This document shows positions 17,737 through 26,160 of a stretch of DNA of 64,000 nt, piece by piece (within the stretch, counting starts at the first letter, position 1; every line of letters begins with the position of its first letter). This DNA comes from Undibacterium_A arcticum. Its GTDB lineage: Bacteria; Pseudomonadota; Gammaproteobacteria; Burkholderiales; Burkholderiaceae_D. The DNA lies in NCBI RefSeq assembly GCF_042660705.1, contig NZ_JBHSUQ010000001.1. One strand, 5' to 3'. Under the pieces are notes generated by a model. The model was not told where the DNA came from and ran no database searches. It saw only the letters and a program-made list of their open reading frames with translations. Made by a program: the position numbers and the translations under genes.

Positions 17737-17916
17737 CTAATGTGTTGCGTTCTATCTGACAGTTGCCATGAAATGTGTTTGGCAACTCCAGACACTTGAT
17801 CTACTGCACCTCAAAAAGCCTCGAAAATCGTTCGACTGCAATCTAAATATTCTTATATTTTTCAAGCACTTACGTTAATTTTCTGAGTGTATGACTTGGG
17901 TTGGCACGCGCGATCC
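17737..17916 (+). promoter_or_regulatory. Orphan upstream region, copy P3, with damaged -12
   Basis: The inverted repeat is intact: AGTTGCCA (17761-17768) and TGGCAACT (17780-17787). The -24 element TGGCACG (17902-17908) lies at the usual distance. The -12 GC is replaced by CC (17915-17916), and no peptide gene follows. It is probably a dead end of an older duplication. Confidence 0.6.
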
Positions 17917-18006
17917 GGCGACCAGCAACGTCAGCTATGATTCCCCCTTCACTCCCATCCCCCACTAACAGTGAGTGAGTTCGGGAGGTATCTAGGTGGT
18001 GTGAGA

Positions 18007-18043
18007 AAGGCTGAAGCGATCGAATGTCGCTTCAGCCTTTCTT
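18007..18043 (+). terminator. Strong hairpin terminator
   Basis: AAGGCTGAAGCGA and TCGCTTCAGCCTT pair over 13 bases with a short loop, followed by TCTT. It closes the peptide region on its right side and works in either direction. Confidence 0.65.
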
Positions 18044-18189
18044 AGCAAGAGCAGTAACGCGTTACCCGGAAATTCTGCCGCCTCTACCGGCGTAGGGGCG
18101 GCGGCGAAACCGTAAGATCTCCGGCAGAATTGCGGAGCGATGTTGTTGCTTTACGTCAAACACCGGTGTTTCGAATATGGAGGTCGACG

Positions 18190-18570
18190 CGGCATCCCGC
18201 GCCCTCCGGAGCCTTAGCCGGGCATATCCGCGCCAGAACGGCCTAGCCATCGCCCTGCAAGAACTGGGGCGCGTCGAGCGGACGTTGTTCATCCTGGATT
18301 GGTTGCAAAGCGTCGAGCCACGTTCACGCCGGGTTGAACAAGGGTGAGGAGCGCAACGCGCTGGCTAGGGCGGTGTTCTTTTACCGGCTGGGCGAAATTC
18401 GGGATCGCAGCTTTGAGCAACAGCGCTATCGGGCCAGCGGTCTCAATCTGGTCACGACGGCCATCGTTCTCGGGAACACAGTGTACCTGGAGCGTGCCAC
18501 GAATGCCCTGCGCGGTCATGGCCGCCCGGTGGACGACGCCCTGTTGCGATACCTATCGCCGTTGGGCTGA
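18190..18570 (+). pseudogene. Tn3-family transposase C-terminal remnant
   Basis: Two adjoining frames read ALQELGRVERTLFILDWLQ and then NKGEERNALARAVFFYRLGE, followed by RASGLNLVTTAIVLGNTVYL. These are hallmark segments of the Tn3 transposase C-terminus. The frame breaks near 18325 and ends at LSPLG, where an intact enzyme continues WEHINLTGDY. The catalytic N-terminal part is gone. Confidence 0.75.
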
Positions 18571-19065
18571 AGCCGACGATCGCTCGGTCACGCTGTATCA
18601 ACACTTCCCAGTCGTTTCGCAAACGCGGCACGAAGCGCGGCGAAGCAATCGCTTATATCAACCGTCAGTGACGCTTCTTGCGGTGCTTGCTCGGCGTCCA
18701 AGGTTAAATAATGCACGCATGTCATGCATGCTGACGCCGCAACGGTCAGATAAAGGCAGCACTTTTTTAAAATGCGCCAAGCACCTGCTGCCAAAACTGA
18801 CGAAACCGTCGTTTCGGCATTTCCGGCAGCACTTGTCCGGGGCATTGGTGAAAATTCACTCAATGGTTTCGGCAGAATGCACGCATCGTCGCTCATCCGA
18901 TTTGCCAGCATCATATGCGGCCATGCTGACCCCCGGACTGACTCTGCGTTTCGAGCCAAAGCTGAATATCGCTGTCGATTGCCATAGTGCGCCACCTCCG
19001 GTGAACCGTATAACCGGCATACCCTAACAAAGCACCGTCACGGCATGCCAGCGTTGCGCTCTGGT
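18571..19065. other. Gene-poor stretch after the Tn3 remnant
   Basis: Open frames occur on both strands but none resembles a known family. A minus-strand frame near 18990 (MAIDSDIQLWLETQSQSGG) could be the truncated start of a gene. I see nothing else. Confidence 0.3.
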
Positions 19066-19170
19066 TAGTGCTGATAGACGCCCGAATGTTTGTCGCTGCC
19101 GCTCTGGTTCACGTTGGCGATAAAGCCATGGCCGCCCTGCGTGACAAATGAGGTGTTGTGCAGCACGTAA
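19066..19170 (-). pseudogene. Curlin-repeat-like C-terminal fragment
   Basis: The minus strand reads HNTSFVTQGGHGFIANVNQSGSDKHSGVYQH followed by a stop, resembling the Gln/Asn/Gly-spaced repeats of curli-type subunits. There is no start or upstream repeat. It may be a relic of a secreted fibre subunit; the match is weak. Confidence 0.3.
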
Positions 19171-19190
19171 CTGGTGCCGATTCCAGACTG

Positions 19191-19213
19191 GGAGTGAGCT
19201 ATCAGCTCACTCC
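19191..19213 (-). terminator. Hairpin downstream of ybdD
   Basis: GGAGTGAGCT and AGCTCACTCC form a perfect 10-base stem with a 3-base loop, 19 bases past the ybdD stop. No T-run follows, so termination may be weak or the hairpin may protect the 3' end. Confidence 0.45.
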
Positions 19214-19231
19214 AGATCGGGTGTGTTATCT

Positions 19232-19444
19232 TTAACAGCAACGGCCGACCTTACCATTAGCGCCGTAGCGCGCCTCTTGCCTCTCGCGGAAAAACTCCTC
19301 ATACGACATCATCGGCTCGTCAGGATGTGTCTCTTCCATATGCGTGACGTAGGTGCTGTACTCGGGCATGCCGACCATTAGTCGCATGGATTGCCCAAGA
19401 TAGCGCCCCGCCTTGGCAATTTCATCCAGCATGAGCGAGCGCAT
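19232..19444 (-). CDS. ybdD: YbdD/YjiX-family small protein
   Basis: This 70-residue protein (GRYLGQSMRLMVGMPEYSTYV...DEPMMSYEEFFRERQEARYG) is the usual small companion of CstA-type carriers. Its ATG overlaps the cstA stop by one base (TGATG), so translation is coupled. Its role is thought to be auxiliary to substrate uptake, but its exact function is not settled. Confidence 0.88.
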   Translation of the reverse strand: MRSLMLDEIAKAGRYLGQSMRLMVGMPEYSTYVTHMEETHPDEPMMSYEEFFRERQEARYGANGKVGRCC

Positions 19445-21516
19445 CAGGCTTGGGGCACTACGCGGGCCGGCAATGCCTCGAATAGCGTCTCTTTGGCGCT
19501 GGACTTGTGTGCGGCACGTGCTACGAGTACCGTTCTGATGCCGAACACAAGCATGCTGAGCAACACCAGAATGAAGAAGCCGGCCAACGCTGCATCCAGA
19601 TAATCGTTGAAAATTACTTGCTGCATTTGCTCGATCGATTTGGCCGGTGCCAGCAGTTTGCCCTCGGCGAGTGCCGTCTTGAACTTGCTGGCGTGCGCCA
19701 GGAAGCCGACGCGTGGATTGGCATCAAACATCTTTTGCCAGCCGGCGGTTAGCGTACAGATCAAGATCCATATGGTTGGCAGGATGGTGACCCAGGCGAA
19801 ACGGTCGCGCTTCATCTTGAACAATACGCAGGTACCGAGAATCAATGCGATACCGGCCAGCATCTGGTTGGAAATGCCGAACAGCGGCCACAAGGTATTG
19901 ATCCCGCCCAGTGGATCGACCACGCCCTGGTACAGGAAATAGCCCCAGGCGGCAACGCATAGTGCGGTCGCAGTCAGGCTCGCCACCATCGAATCGGTAC
20001 GCTTCATCGATGGCGCGAAGGTGCCGAGCAAATCCTGCAACATGAAGCGCCCGGCCCGGGTGCCCGCATCAACCGCTGTCAGAATGAAAAGCGCCTCGAA
20101 CAGAATCGCGAAGTGGTACCAGAACGCCATCATCATTTTGCCGCCGGTGAAGCCGGACAGGATATGCGCCATCCCTACTGCTAAGGTCGGTGCGCCACCG
20201 GCGCGGGAGATGATCGAATTCTCGCCCACATCCAGCGCGGTCTGCGTCAACATGTCAGGCGTGACATAAAAACCCCAGTGCGAAATCGCCTGCGCAGCCG
20301 ATTCTGCCGTGCTGCCGATCAATGCGGCCGGACTGTTCATCGCGAAATACACTCCAGGCTCGATGGTGGAAGCGGCAACTAGGGCCATCATCGCAACAAA
20401 CGATTCCATCAACATCGCGCCGTAACCGATGAAGCGCGCATGGCTTTCGTTTTCCAGCATCTTGGGCGTGGTGCCGGATGCAATTAGAGCATGGAAACCG
20501 GACACTGCGCCGCACGCGATTGTGATAAAGAGGAACGGGAACAGGTTACCGGACCAAACCGGACCGGAGCCATCCACAAACTGCGTGAATGCCGGCATCT
20601 TCAGGTGTGGCGAAACGAATATGATGCCGATCGCGAGACCGACAATAGTGCCGATTTTCAGAAAAGTGGACAGATAATCGCGCGGTGCCAGCAGCAGCCA
20701 GACCGGCAACACGGAAGCGACGAAGCCATAACCGATGAGCATCCATGTCAATTCTTTGCCGCTAAAGGTGAACATGGCGGCCAGCACGGGAATTTCCTGC
20801 ACGTATTGCCCGCCAAAAATCGCCAGCATCAGCAACACAAAGCCAATCAGCGACACTTCACCAATACGGCCTACACGGATATAACGGGTGTACACGCCCA
20901 TGAACAGCGCGATCGGGATCGTGGCAATCACGGTAAAACTTCCCCACGGCGAGTTGGTCAATGCTTTGACCACGATCAGCGCCAGCACCGCCAAAATGAT
21001 AACCATGATCATGAAGGTGCCGACTAAGGCGATCACGCCCGGAACTTGTCCCAATTCGGATTTAATCAGGTCGCCCAGCGAGCGGCCGTCGCGCCGCATG
21101 GAAATAAATAGCACGATGAAATCCTGCACCGCGCCGGCAAACACGACCCCGGCCAAAATCCACAGCATGCCAGGCATATAACCCATCTGGGCCGCCAGTA
21201 CCGGGCCGACCAAGGGGCCGGCCCCGGCTATCGCGGCAAAATGATGGCCGAACAACACGTATTTATTGGTCGGCACAAAATCCAGGCCGTCGTTGAACTT
21301 GCGCGCAGGCGTCATGCGCTTGGCATCCAGCCCCAAAACGCGGTCAGCGATAAACAGGCTGTAAAAGCGGTACGCGATCATGTAAACGCAGACGGATGCG
21401 ATGACGATCCAGATGGCGCTGATGGACTCGCCGTGATGCAATGCGATCAGGCCAAATGCGAATGCGCCGACGATGGCGAGCGCGCACCAGCCAAGTTTAC
21501 TAACAAGATGATTCAT
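19444..21516 (-). CDS. cstA: CstA-family pyruvate/peptide transporter
   Basis: This is a 690-residue carrier with about 16-18 hydrophobic segments across its length. Family motifs include FNDGLDFVPTNKYVLFGHHFAAIAGAGPLVGP near residues 93-124 and the SGTTPKML segment. CstA/BtsT proteins import pyruvate or peptides in carbon limitation. A GGAGG site lies 5-9 bases before the ATG. The divergent histidine kinase and response regulator probably control it, as in other pyruvate-uptake loci. The upstream gap holds an 18-base perfect palindrome. Confidence 0.93.
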   Translation of the reverse strand: MNHLVSKLGWCALAIVGAFAFGLIALHHGESISAIWIVIASVCVYMIAYRFYSLFIADRVLGLDAKRMTPARKFNDGLDFVPTNKYVLFGHHFAAIAGAGPLVGPVLAAQMGYMPGMLWILAGVVFAGAVQDFIVLFISMRRDGRSLGDLIKSELGQVPGVIALVGTFMIMVIILAVLALIVVKALTNSPWGSFTVIATIPIALFMGVYTRYIRVGRIGEVSLIGFVLLMLAIFGGQYVQEIPVLAAMFTFSGKELTWMLIGYGFVASVLPVWLLLAPRDYLSTFLKIGTIVGLAIGIIFVSPHLKMPAFTQFVDGSGPVWSGNLFPFLFITIACGAVSGFHALIASGTTPKMLENESHARFIGYGAMLMESFVAMMALVAASTIEPGVYFAMNSPAALIGSTAESAAQAISHWGFYVTPDMLTQTALDVGENSIISRAGGAPTLAVGMAHILSGFTGGKMMMAFWYHFAILFEALFILTAVDAGTRAGRFMLQDLLGTFAPSMKRTDSMVASLTATALCVAAWGYFLYQGVVDPLGGINTLWPLFGISNQMLAGIALILGTCVLFKMKRDRFAWVTILPTIWILICTLTAGWQKMFDANPRVGFLAHASKFKTALAEGKLLAPAKSIEQMQQVIFNDYLDAALAGFFILVLLSMLVFGIRTVLVARAAHKSSAKETLFEALPARVVPQA

Positions 21517-21604
21517 TGTCTTCCTCCAAAGGGGGTGAAATTATTGTTTTGCCGAAACAGAATCGCACTTCAAAAGGAGTTTTTTTGTGCGCTCTGCGGC
21601 TTGT

Positions 21605-21677
21605 TGCGTAGTATTTGGCATAAGGTTTTCGCTCGCAAGCGCGAAACTACGTAAAAAGCATGCGTAGTACTACGCAT
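21605..21677. promoter_or_regulatory. Palindromic operator between cstA and the kinase gene
   Basis: ATGCGTAGTACTACGCAT (21660-21677) is a perfect 18-base palindrome. Half-site copies lie at 21606-21612 (GCGTAGT) and 21645-21651 (ACTACGT). The repeated GCGTAGT half-site is a good candidate for the LuxR-type regulator encoded at 23081. Confidence 0.55.
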
Positions 21678-21710
21678 AAATCCGGATCGAATTAGCGGTA
21701 CAGTAGCGCC

Positions 21711-23066
21711 ATGAAATTACGACAAAAAATCATATTGCTTGCCATTACACCGCTTATTCTGGCTCTGTGCGCGATCGCACTTGCAGTGCGTCATCAGGCA
21801 ACATCATTGGGACAGCAGCAGCGCGCCTCGATCCAGACAGCGTATCTGGCGAGCAAAAAAGCTGAACTGACGCACTATGTCACCCTGGCGACACGTTCAA
21901 TTGCGCAGCTGTACGAGTCAGGCCGGACCGATGCCGCTACGCTGGACCAGGCCAAAGCCATTCTGGCAAAGCTCGATTACGGCGATGACGGCTATTTCTT
22001 CGTCTACGATCAGCAAGGCAAAAACATCATGCATCCCCGCCAGCCAGAGTTGGTCGGCCAGAACTTATGGAATATGAAAGATGCCGATGGCAGCCTGACG
22101 ATCCAGAATCTGATCAGCCGAGCCAATGAAGGCGGTGGTTTCGTCCGCTATCAGTGGGTAAAACCGTCCAGCCACAATACGGCTCCCAAACTCGGATATG
22201 TGGTTGCTCTACCGAATTGGGGCTGGGTACTGGGCACCGGCATTTATCTGGACGATGTGAATGACGCGCTGGCTAAAATCGATGCGCAAATCTCGGGCAA
22301 TATCGAAAGCACGATGCTCTGGATTGCCGCGATTGCAATCTTGAGCGCAGTCGCGGTGGCGCTGTCAGGCTTGGTGTTGAATATCAGCGAGCATCGCGTG
22401 ACCGATGCCAAGCTCAAGGTACTGGCGCAACGCGTCGTGCTTTCGCAAGAGGAAGAGCGCGCCAGATTGTCGCGTGATTTGCATGACGGCATCAGCCAAT
22501 GGCTGGTTTCGATCAAATTACAAATCGAAGCCGGCATCATCAAGCTGGCGGGAACGCCCGAACAGTCCGCTTCGGCGCGGTCCACGTTCGAGCGCACGGC
22601 AGCACAACTGAATGACGTCTTGGGTGAAGTCCGCCGGATTTCGCATGACCTGCGCCCCGCGATCCTGGACGACCTCGGTTTGGCGGCAGCGCTGGAGCAT
22701 CTGGCGCATGAATTCATGGCGCATACCGCTACGCCGACCGACTTCAATGCGGTCGGCACGGCGGATGGCTTGCCCGATGTCGTCAATACGGTGCTGTTTC
22801 GGGTCGCCCAGGAAGCGCTGACCAATATCGAGCGCCACGCTGGCGCCCGCCAGATATCGATGCGGCTGGAAGGCAATTCGCGCTGCGTCACGCTCACCGT
22901 CTGCGACGACGGCGTCGGTTTCGACGTTGATCATATTGATGGACACCCGAAACGCGGCATCGGTTTGCGCAACATGACAGAGCGACTGGAAGCTGTCGAC
23001 GGAAAATTGAGTCTCACCTCGTCGTCCAACGGCACCACGGTGCTCGCCGCCGTGCTGCGACACTGA
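21711..23066 (+). CDS. Cache-domain sensor histidine kinase (NarL/DegS class)
   Basis: The 451-residue protein has an N-terminal helix (about 7-26), a periplasmic single-Cache sensor (about 35-195, with DYGDDGYFFVYDQQG and WGWVLGTGIYLDD), a second helix (about 202-224), a HisKA_3 domain with phospho-accepting His in SRDLHDGISQWL, and a HATPase_c domain. Single-Cache sensors of this form bind small organic acids. Divergence from cstA suggests it senses pyruvate or a related carbon source; this is inference. Confidence 0.88.
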   Translation: MKLRQKIILLAITPLILALCAIALAVRHQATSLGQQQRASIQTAYLASKKAELTHYVTLATRSIAQLYESGRTDAATLDQAKAILAKLDYGDDGYFFVYDQQGKNIMHPRQPELVGQNLWNMKDADGSLTIQNLISRANEGGGFVRYQWVKPSSHNTAPKLGYVVALPNWGWVLGTGIYLDDVNDALAKIDAQISGNIESTMLWIAAIAILSAVAVALSGLVLNISEHRVTDAKLKVLAQRVVLSQEEERARLSRDLHDGISQWLVSIKLQIEAGIIKLAGTPEQSASARSTFERTAAQLNDVLGEVRRISHDLRPAILDDLGLAAALEHLAHEFMAHTATPTDFNAVGTADGLPDVVNTVLFRVAQEALTNIERHAGARQISMRLEGNSRCVTLTVCDDGVGFDVDHIDGHPKRGIGLRNMTERLEAVDGKLSLTSSSNGTTVLAAVLRH

Positions 23067-23080
23067 CCTTCTACCATCCC

Positions 23081-23704
23081 ATGCTCATCAAACCATTGAT
23101 CAAAATCCTGCTTGTCGACGACCACCCCCTGGTGCGCGATGGTTTGCGCGCCCGGCTGGAGGCGGTTCCTGCTGTCCAGGTGGTCGCCGAGGCTGGCGGT
23201 GCAGAAGACGCGCTGCGTCACGCGCAAAACATGGAAATTGATCTGGTGCTGATGGATATCAATATGCGCGGCACCAACGGCATCGAGTTGACCGCGCAGT
23301 TTCATGCGATGTTCCCGGAGATAGTCGTGCTGATATTAAGCATGCACGACAAGGCAGAATACGTGATGCAAGCAATGCAAGCCGGTGCGCGCGGCTATGT
23401 ATTGAAAGACGCGCCTGGACAGGATATCGTGTTCGCGATCGAAACCGTCATTTCAGGTGGCATCTATTACAGCGCAGCCCTGGCCAAGCAGCTGTCGCGA
23501 CCGATGATGCCGGGGCTGTTATTGACCGCGCGCGAACGACAAATACTGCAGCAAATTGCCGAGGGAAAATCGAACAAGCAAATCGCCCGCGCGCTGGAAC
23601 TGAGTGTGCGAACGGTTGAAACCCACCGCTTGAACATCAAGCGCAAGCTCAACATCGATGGCCAGGCCGAACTGATCAAATTTGCCGTGCAGCAAATTTA
23701 TTAG
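23081..23704 (+). CDS. LuxR/NarL-family response regulator
   Basis: This 207-residue protein has a receiver domain (acidic pair in VDDHP, phospho-Asp in LVLMDINMRG, Lys in VLKDAP) and a LuxR-type helix-turn-helix (LTARERQILQQIAEGKSNKQIARAL...SVRTVETHRLNIKRKL). The gene begins 14 bases after the kinase stop. It probably activates cstA through the GCGTAGT sites. Confidence 0.9.
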   Translation: MLIKPLIKILLVDDHPLVRDGLRARLEAVPAVQVVAEAGGAEDALRHAQNMEIDLVLMDINMRGTNGIELTAQFHAMFPEIVVLILSMHDKAEYVMQAMQAGARGYVLKDAPGQDIVFAIETVISGGIYYSAALAKQLSRPMMPGLLLTARERQILQQIAEGKSNKQIARALELSVRTVETHRLNIKRKLNIDGQAELIKFAVQQIY

Positions 23705-23780
23705 TGCCTCCACGGCGACATCAGGCTAGCGCGTCTGGCATGTGGCGGGCTGAATAGTTGAATTTACACCGCACCATGCG

Positions 23781-23893
23781 GTTCTGATAATCATATAGCC
23801 GACCTCCTATACGTCAAGTCGGTGCAACCTTGACTCCTACACTGGCCGCTTTTGCGCGGCCGGGAGGGAGGCCGGCTGTATGATTATCAGAAC
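23781..23893. mobile_element. 113-bp element with 21-base inverted ends (MITE-like)
   Basis: The ends 23781-23801 and 23873-23893 are inverted repeats with one mismatch (GTTCTGATAATCATA...). The interior is also structured, with GTCAAG/CTTGAC and a GGCCGC...GCGGCC stem. There is no coding capacity. It may be a miniature transposable element or a structured repeat; I did not find a second copy in the window. Confidence 0.5.
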
Positions 23894-23926
23894 TCTTTTC
23901 TCGAGCTAGTCATACAATGGCGTGCC

Positions 23927-24030
23927 CCTCATCGCCAACGCCATCAAGCGTTCTATTAGCACCAAGCCGGACGCGATCCGAAATGCCATCCTCAACGTAA
24001 AGGGCTATAAAGGCGTCGGGTCCATACATG
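23927..24030 (+). pseudogene. LivK-like binding-protein C-terminal relic
   Basis: The frame reads AIKRSISTKPDAIRNAIL then NVKGYKGV, a segment near the end of branched-chain amino-acid ABC binding proteins. Nothing before or after continues the family. It is a short leftover. Confidence 0.4.
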
Positions 24031-24112
24031 CACCAAAAGTACGATAACCGATCTCAGCCGGGGCGATTCGGTGACGAGCATTTCACCGGCGTTCAACGAC
24101 GTCCGGCTCCCA

Positions 24113-24893
24113 TCACACCCATAACATCAGCGTATTAGCGGTAGCCTGTAGCGCGGGGACGCAGCGCGCTGTCGCTTCGGCTTTTGAGCAGGTCGATATC
24201 ATCATTGACACGCTTAGAGCGCCGACCAGCGCGCCGCGCCGGCTCTTGATCGGGACGGAAATGCCGCGCAGACCTATTTCATACTGGTTTTCGGTCACGC
24301 CGAATCCAGCTTCCCGGATCTCGACCAACTCGCGGAACAATTGCTCCTTGTCCACCACTGTCAAGTGGGTGTAGGCGATCAGGTCGATCCGCTCCAGATA
24401 GGCTCTTAACTCGTTATCCGGCAGGGCCGACAGCAGCACCCGGCCGGCGGTCGAGGTATAGGCCGGCAAGCGCGTGCCAGGCTCGAAGCCGGTAGTCAGC
24501 AGGCGTGGCGCATTGACGCGGCTGACATACACCACCTCGTCGCCGTCCAGCACGGAATAGTTGGTCGATTCCTGCAACTGCAGGGTCAGGCGCTGCAGGA
24601 AGGGCACGATCGCGCGTGGCAGACGCGCCGAATCCAGATACGAACGCCCCAGATTGAGTACTTTGGGCGTCAGCCAGAAGCTGCGGCCGTCGGTTGCCGC
24701 CAGGCCGATATGCACCAGTGTCAGCAAATAACGGCGCGCCGCGCTGCGGCTAAGGTCCACTTTCGGCCAGCTCGCTCGCGGTCAGGCGCGCGGTGTCGTC
24801 GTTGAAGGCCGTGATCACGTCGATGCCCTTGATCAAGCCGTCGATCAGATCGCGTTTGGCGACTTCCACTTCCAGCAATTCCGGTTTTTTCAT
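24113..24893 (-). CDS. IclR-family regulator of the quinate/shikimate cluster (frameshifted)
   Basis: The restored protein is about 259 residues. An N-terminal winged helix (LIKGIDVITAF...LTASELAE, then VDLSRSAARRYLLTL) precedes an IclR effector domain (RVLLSALPDNELRAYL, GFGVTENQYEIGLRGISVPI). It belongs to the PcaR/PobR-like branch that responds to aromatic acids. The frame breaks near 24768; adding two A residues restores AEKVDLSRS. It is divergent from the catabolic genes starting at 25026, with a dyad between them. Confidence 0.82.
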
Positions 24894-24920
24894 TTGCAGA
24901 TAATCCCGATTTTGTGCGCT

Positions 24921-24941
24921 AATCGCGCCGAATGAGCGATT
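24921..24941. promoter_or_regulatory. IclR operator candidate
   Basis: AATCGC (24921-24926) and GCGATT (24936-24941) form an inverted repeat with a 9-base spacer in the divergent gap. It lies 28 bases before the IclR start and about 85 bases before the VOC gene. Confidence 0.4.
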
Positions 24942-25025
24942 GTCGCAGTATTCCCGGTTTTCGGCACTATTTTTCCCCGCGCGCCATTCCTATACTTGGG
25001 CTCATCACTTCAGCCAAGGATCACC

Positions 25026-25910
25026 ATGACTGCGCAAGAACACAATCCTGAACCGAATAATCCGCTCGGCATCGATGGCATTGAATTTGTTGAATATGCG
25101 ACCGCCCAGCCTTTGGCGCTCGGGGCGCTGCTCGAGCAGATGGGGTTTGTGCCGAGCGCCCGTCACCGCTCGCGCGAAGTCACGTTGTACCGTCAGGGCT
25201 CGATGAATGTGATCGTCAACGCCGATCCGCGAGCCTTGCCACAGTCCGATAATGAGCCGCAATCGACCGTGATCAGCGCCATCGCGCTGCGCGTGCGCGA
25301 CGCCGATGCCGCCTACCGTCATGCGATCGAGATGGGCGCCTGGGCCATCCAGACCCGCGCCGGCGTGATGGAGCTAAATATCCCGGGCGTGCACGGGGCC
25401 GGCGATTCGATACTGTATTTCGTAGACCGTTTCCGCGATTTTTCCATCTATGACGTCGACTTCAAGCCGATACCGAACGCGCCGGCCAATCCGCCCGCGC
25501 TGGCCGGGTTGCATTTCTTTGGCGTGGTGCAGGCCATTGGCAGCGACCGCTCGCCCGAATGGATCGATTTTTATCAGCAACTGATGGATTTCCGACCGCT
25601 TCCGGAAGGTCACTATTTCGGCGTGCTGCCCAAGGGGACCTTGCTGGAAAGCCCGTGCCACAGCTTCTACCTGCAACTGGTGGAACCGCCCGACGGCGCT
25701 GCCGGCCTGCAGTGGGACGAGCAATTGATCCGCGTCGGCCTAGGCACGCCGGATGTGCTGGCGGCGGTGCGGGAATTGAAACAACGAGGCATCGTTTTCA
25801 TCGACCGCGAGCCTGCGCAATCGAGTGAAAAGGGGGCATTGACACAGCTTTACAAGGGGGGCGTCAGCTTCGAACTGGTGGTCAGCCATTTGGACAGCAA
25901 GCATGATTGA
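25026..25910 (+). CDS. VOC/HPPD-like protein of quinate catabolism
   Basis: This 294-residue protein resembles 4-hydroxyphenylpyruvate dioxygenase and the C-terminal half of QuiC1-type dehydroshikimate dehydratases. It has two beta-alpha-beta-beta-beta modules (GIDGIEFVEYA near the start; GLHFFGVVQAIG near residue 160). The start at 25026 follows AAGGATC, better than the upstream in-frame codon. In Pseudomonas this domain is fused behind the TIM-barrel dehydratase; here the TIM barrel is a separate gene at 26157. Whether it is catalytic or structural is unclear. Confidence 0.75.
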   Translation: MTAQEHNPEPNNPLGIDGIEFVEYATAQPLALGALLEQMGFVPSARHRSREVTLYRQGSMNVIVNADPRALPQSDNEPQSTVISAIALRVRDADAAYRHAIEMGAWAIQTRAGVMELNIPGVHGAGDSILYFVDRFRDFSIYDVDFKPIPNAPANPPALAGLHFFGVVQAIGSDRSPEWIDFYQQLMDFRPLPEGHYFGVLPKGTLLESPCHSFYLQLVEPPDGAAGLQWDEQLIRVGLGTPDVLAAVRELKQRGIVFIDREPAQSSEKGALTQLYKGGVSFELVVSHLDSKHD

Positions 25911-26160
25911 TATTTCCGGCACCACGCGCATTTTTCCAGTGATCGGCTGGCCGGTCGAGCAAGTCAAGGCGCCGGCGCTGTTTAACGCCTATTTCACGCG
26001 GCACAACATCGATGCGCGCGTCATTCCGCTGAAAATCGCACCGGACGCATACATTGCCGCCGTGTGCATGTTGATGTCGGTGGAGACTCCCTTGAACCTT
26101 GAACTATTCGGCTGGCCCGGCGTTTCCTCGGAAGCATTCCGCGAGTTGGAGTTCTTATGA
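25903..26160 (+). pseudogene. Truncated shikimate dehydrogenase-like fragment
   Basis: The first 48 residues (SGTTRIFPVIGWPVEQVKAP...) match the substrate-binding N-terminus of AroE-type dehydrogenases. The next 35 residues are unrelated, and the NAD-binding half is missing. It overlaps the VOC gene by 8 bases and the next gene by 4 (ATGA). It is probably a deletion product kept because it preserves translational coupling. Confidence 0.6.

Noticed and set aside
19444..21027. Plus-strand frames of 80-178 codons inside cstA
   Set aside because: These are shadows of the intact minus-strand cstA frame with no recognisable protein features.
24996..25025. Earlier start of the VOC gene at 24996
   Set aside because: The extra ten residues have no ribosome-binding site support; AAGGATCACC lies before the ATG at 25026.
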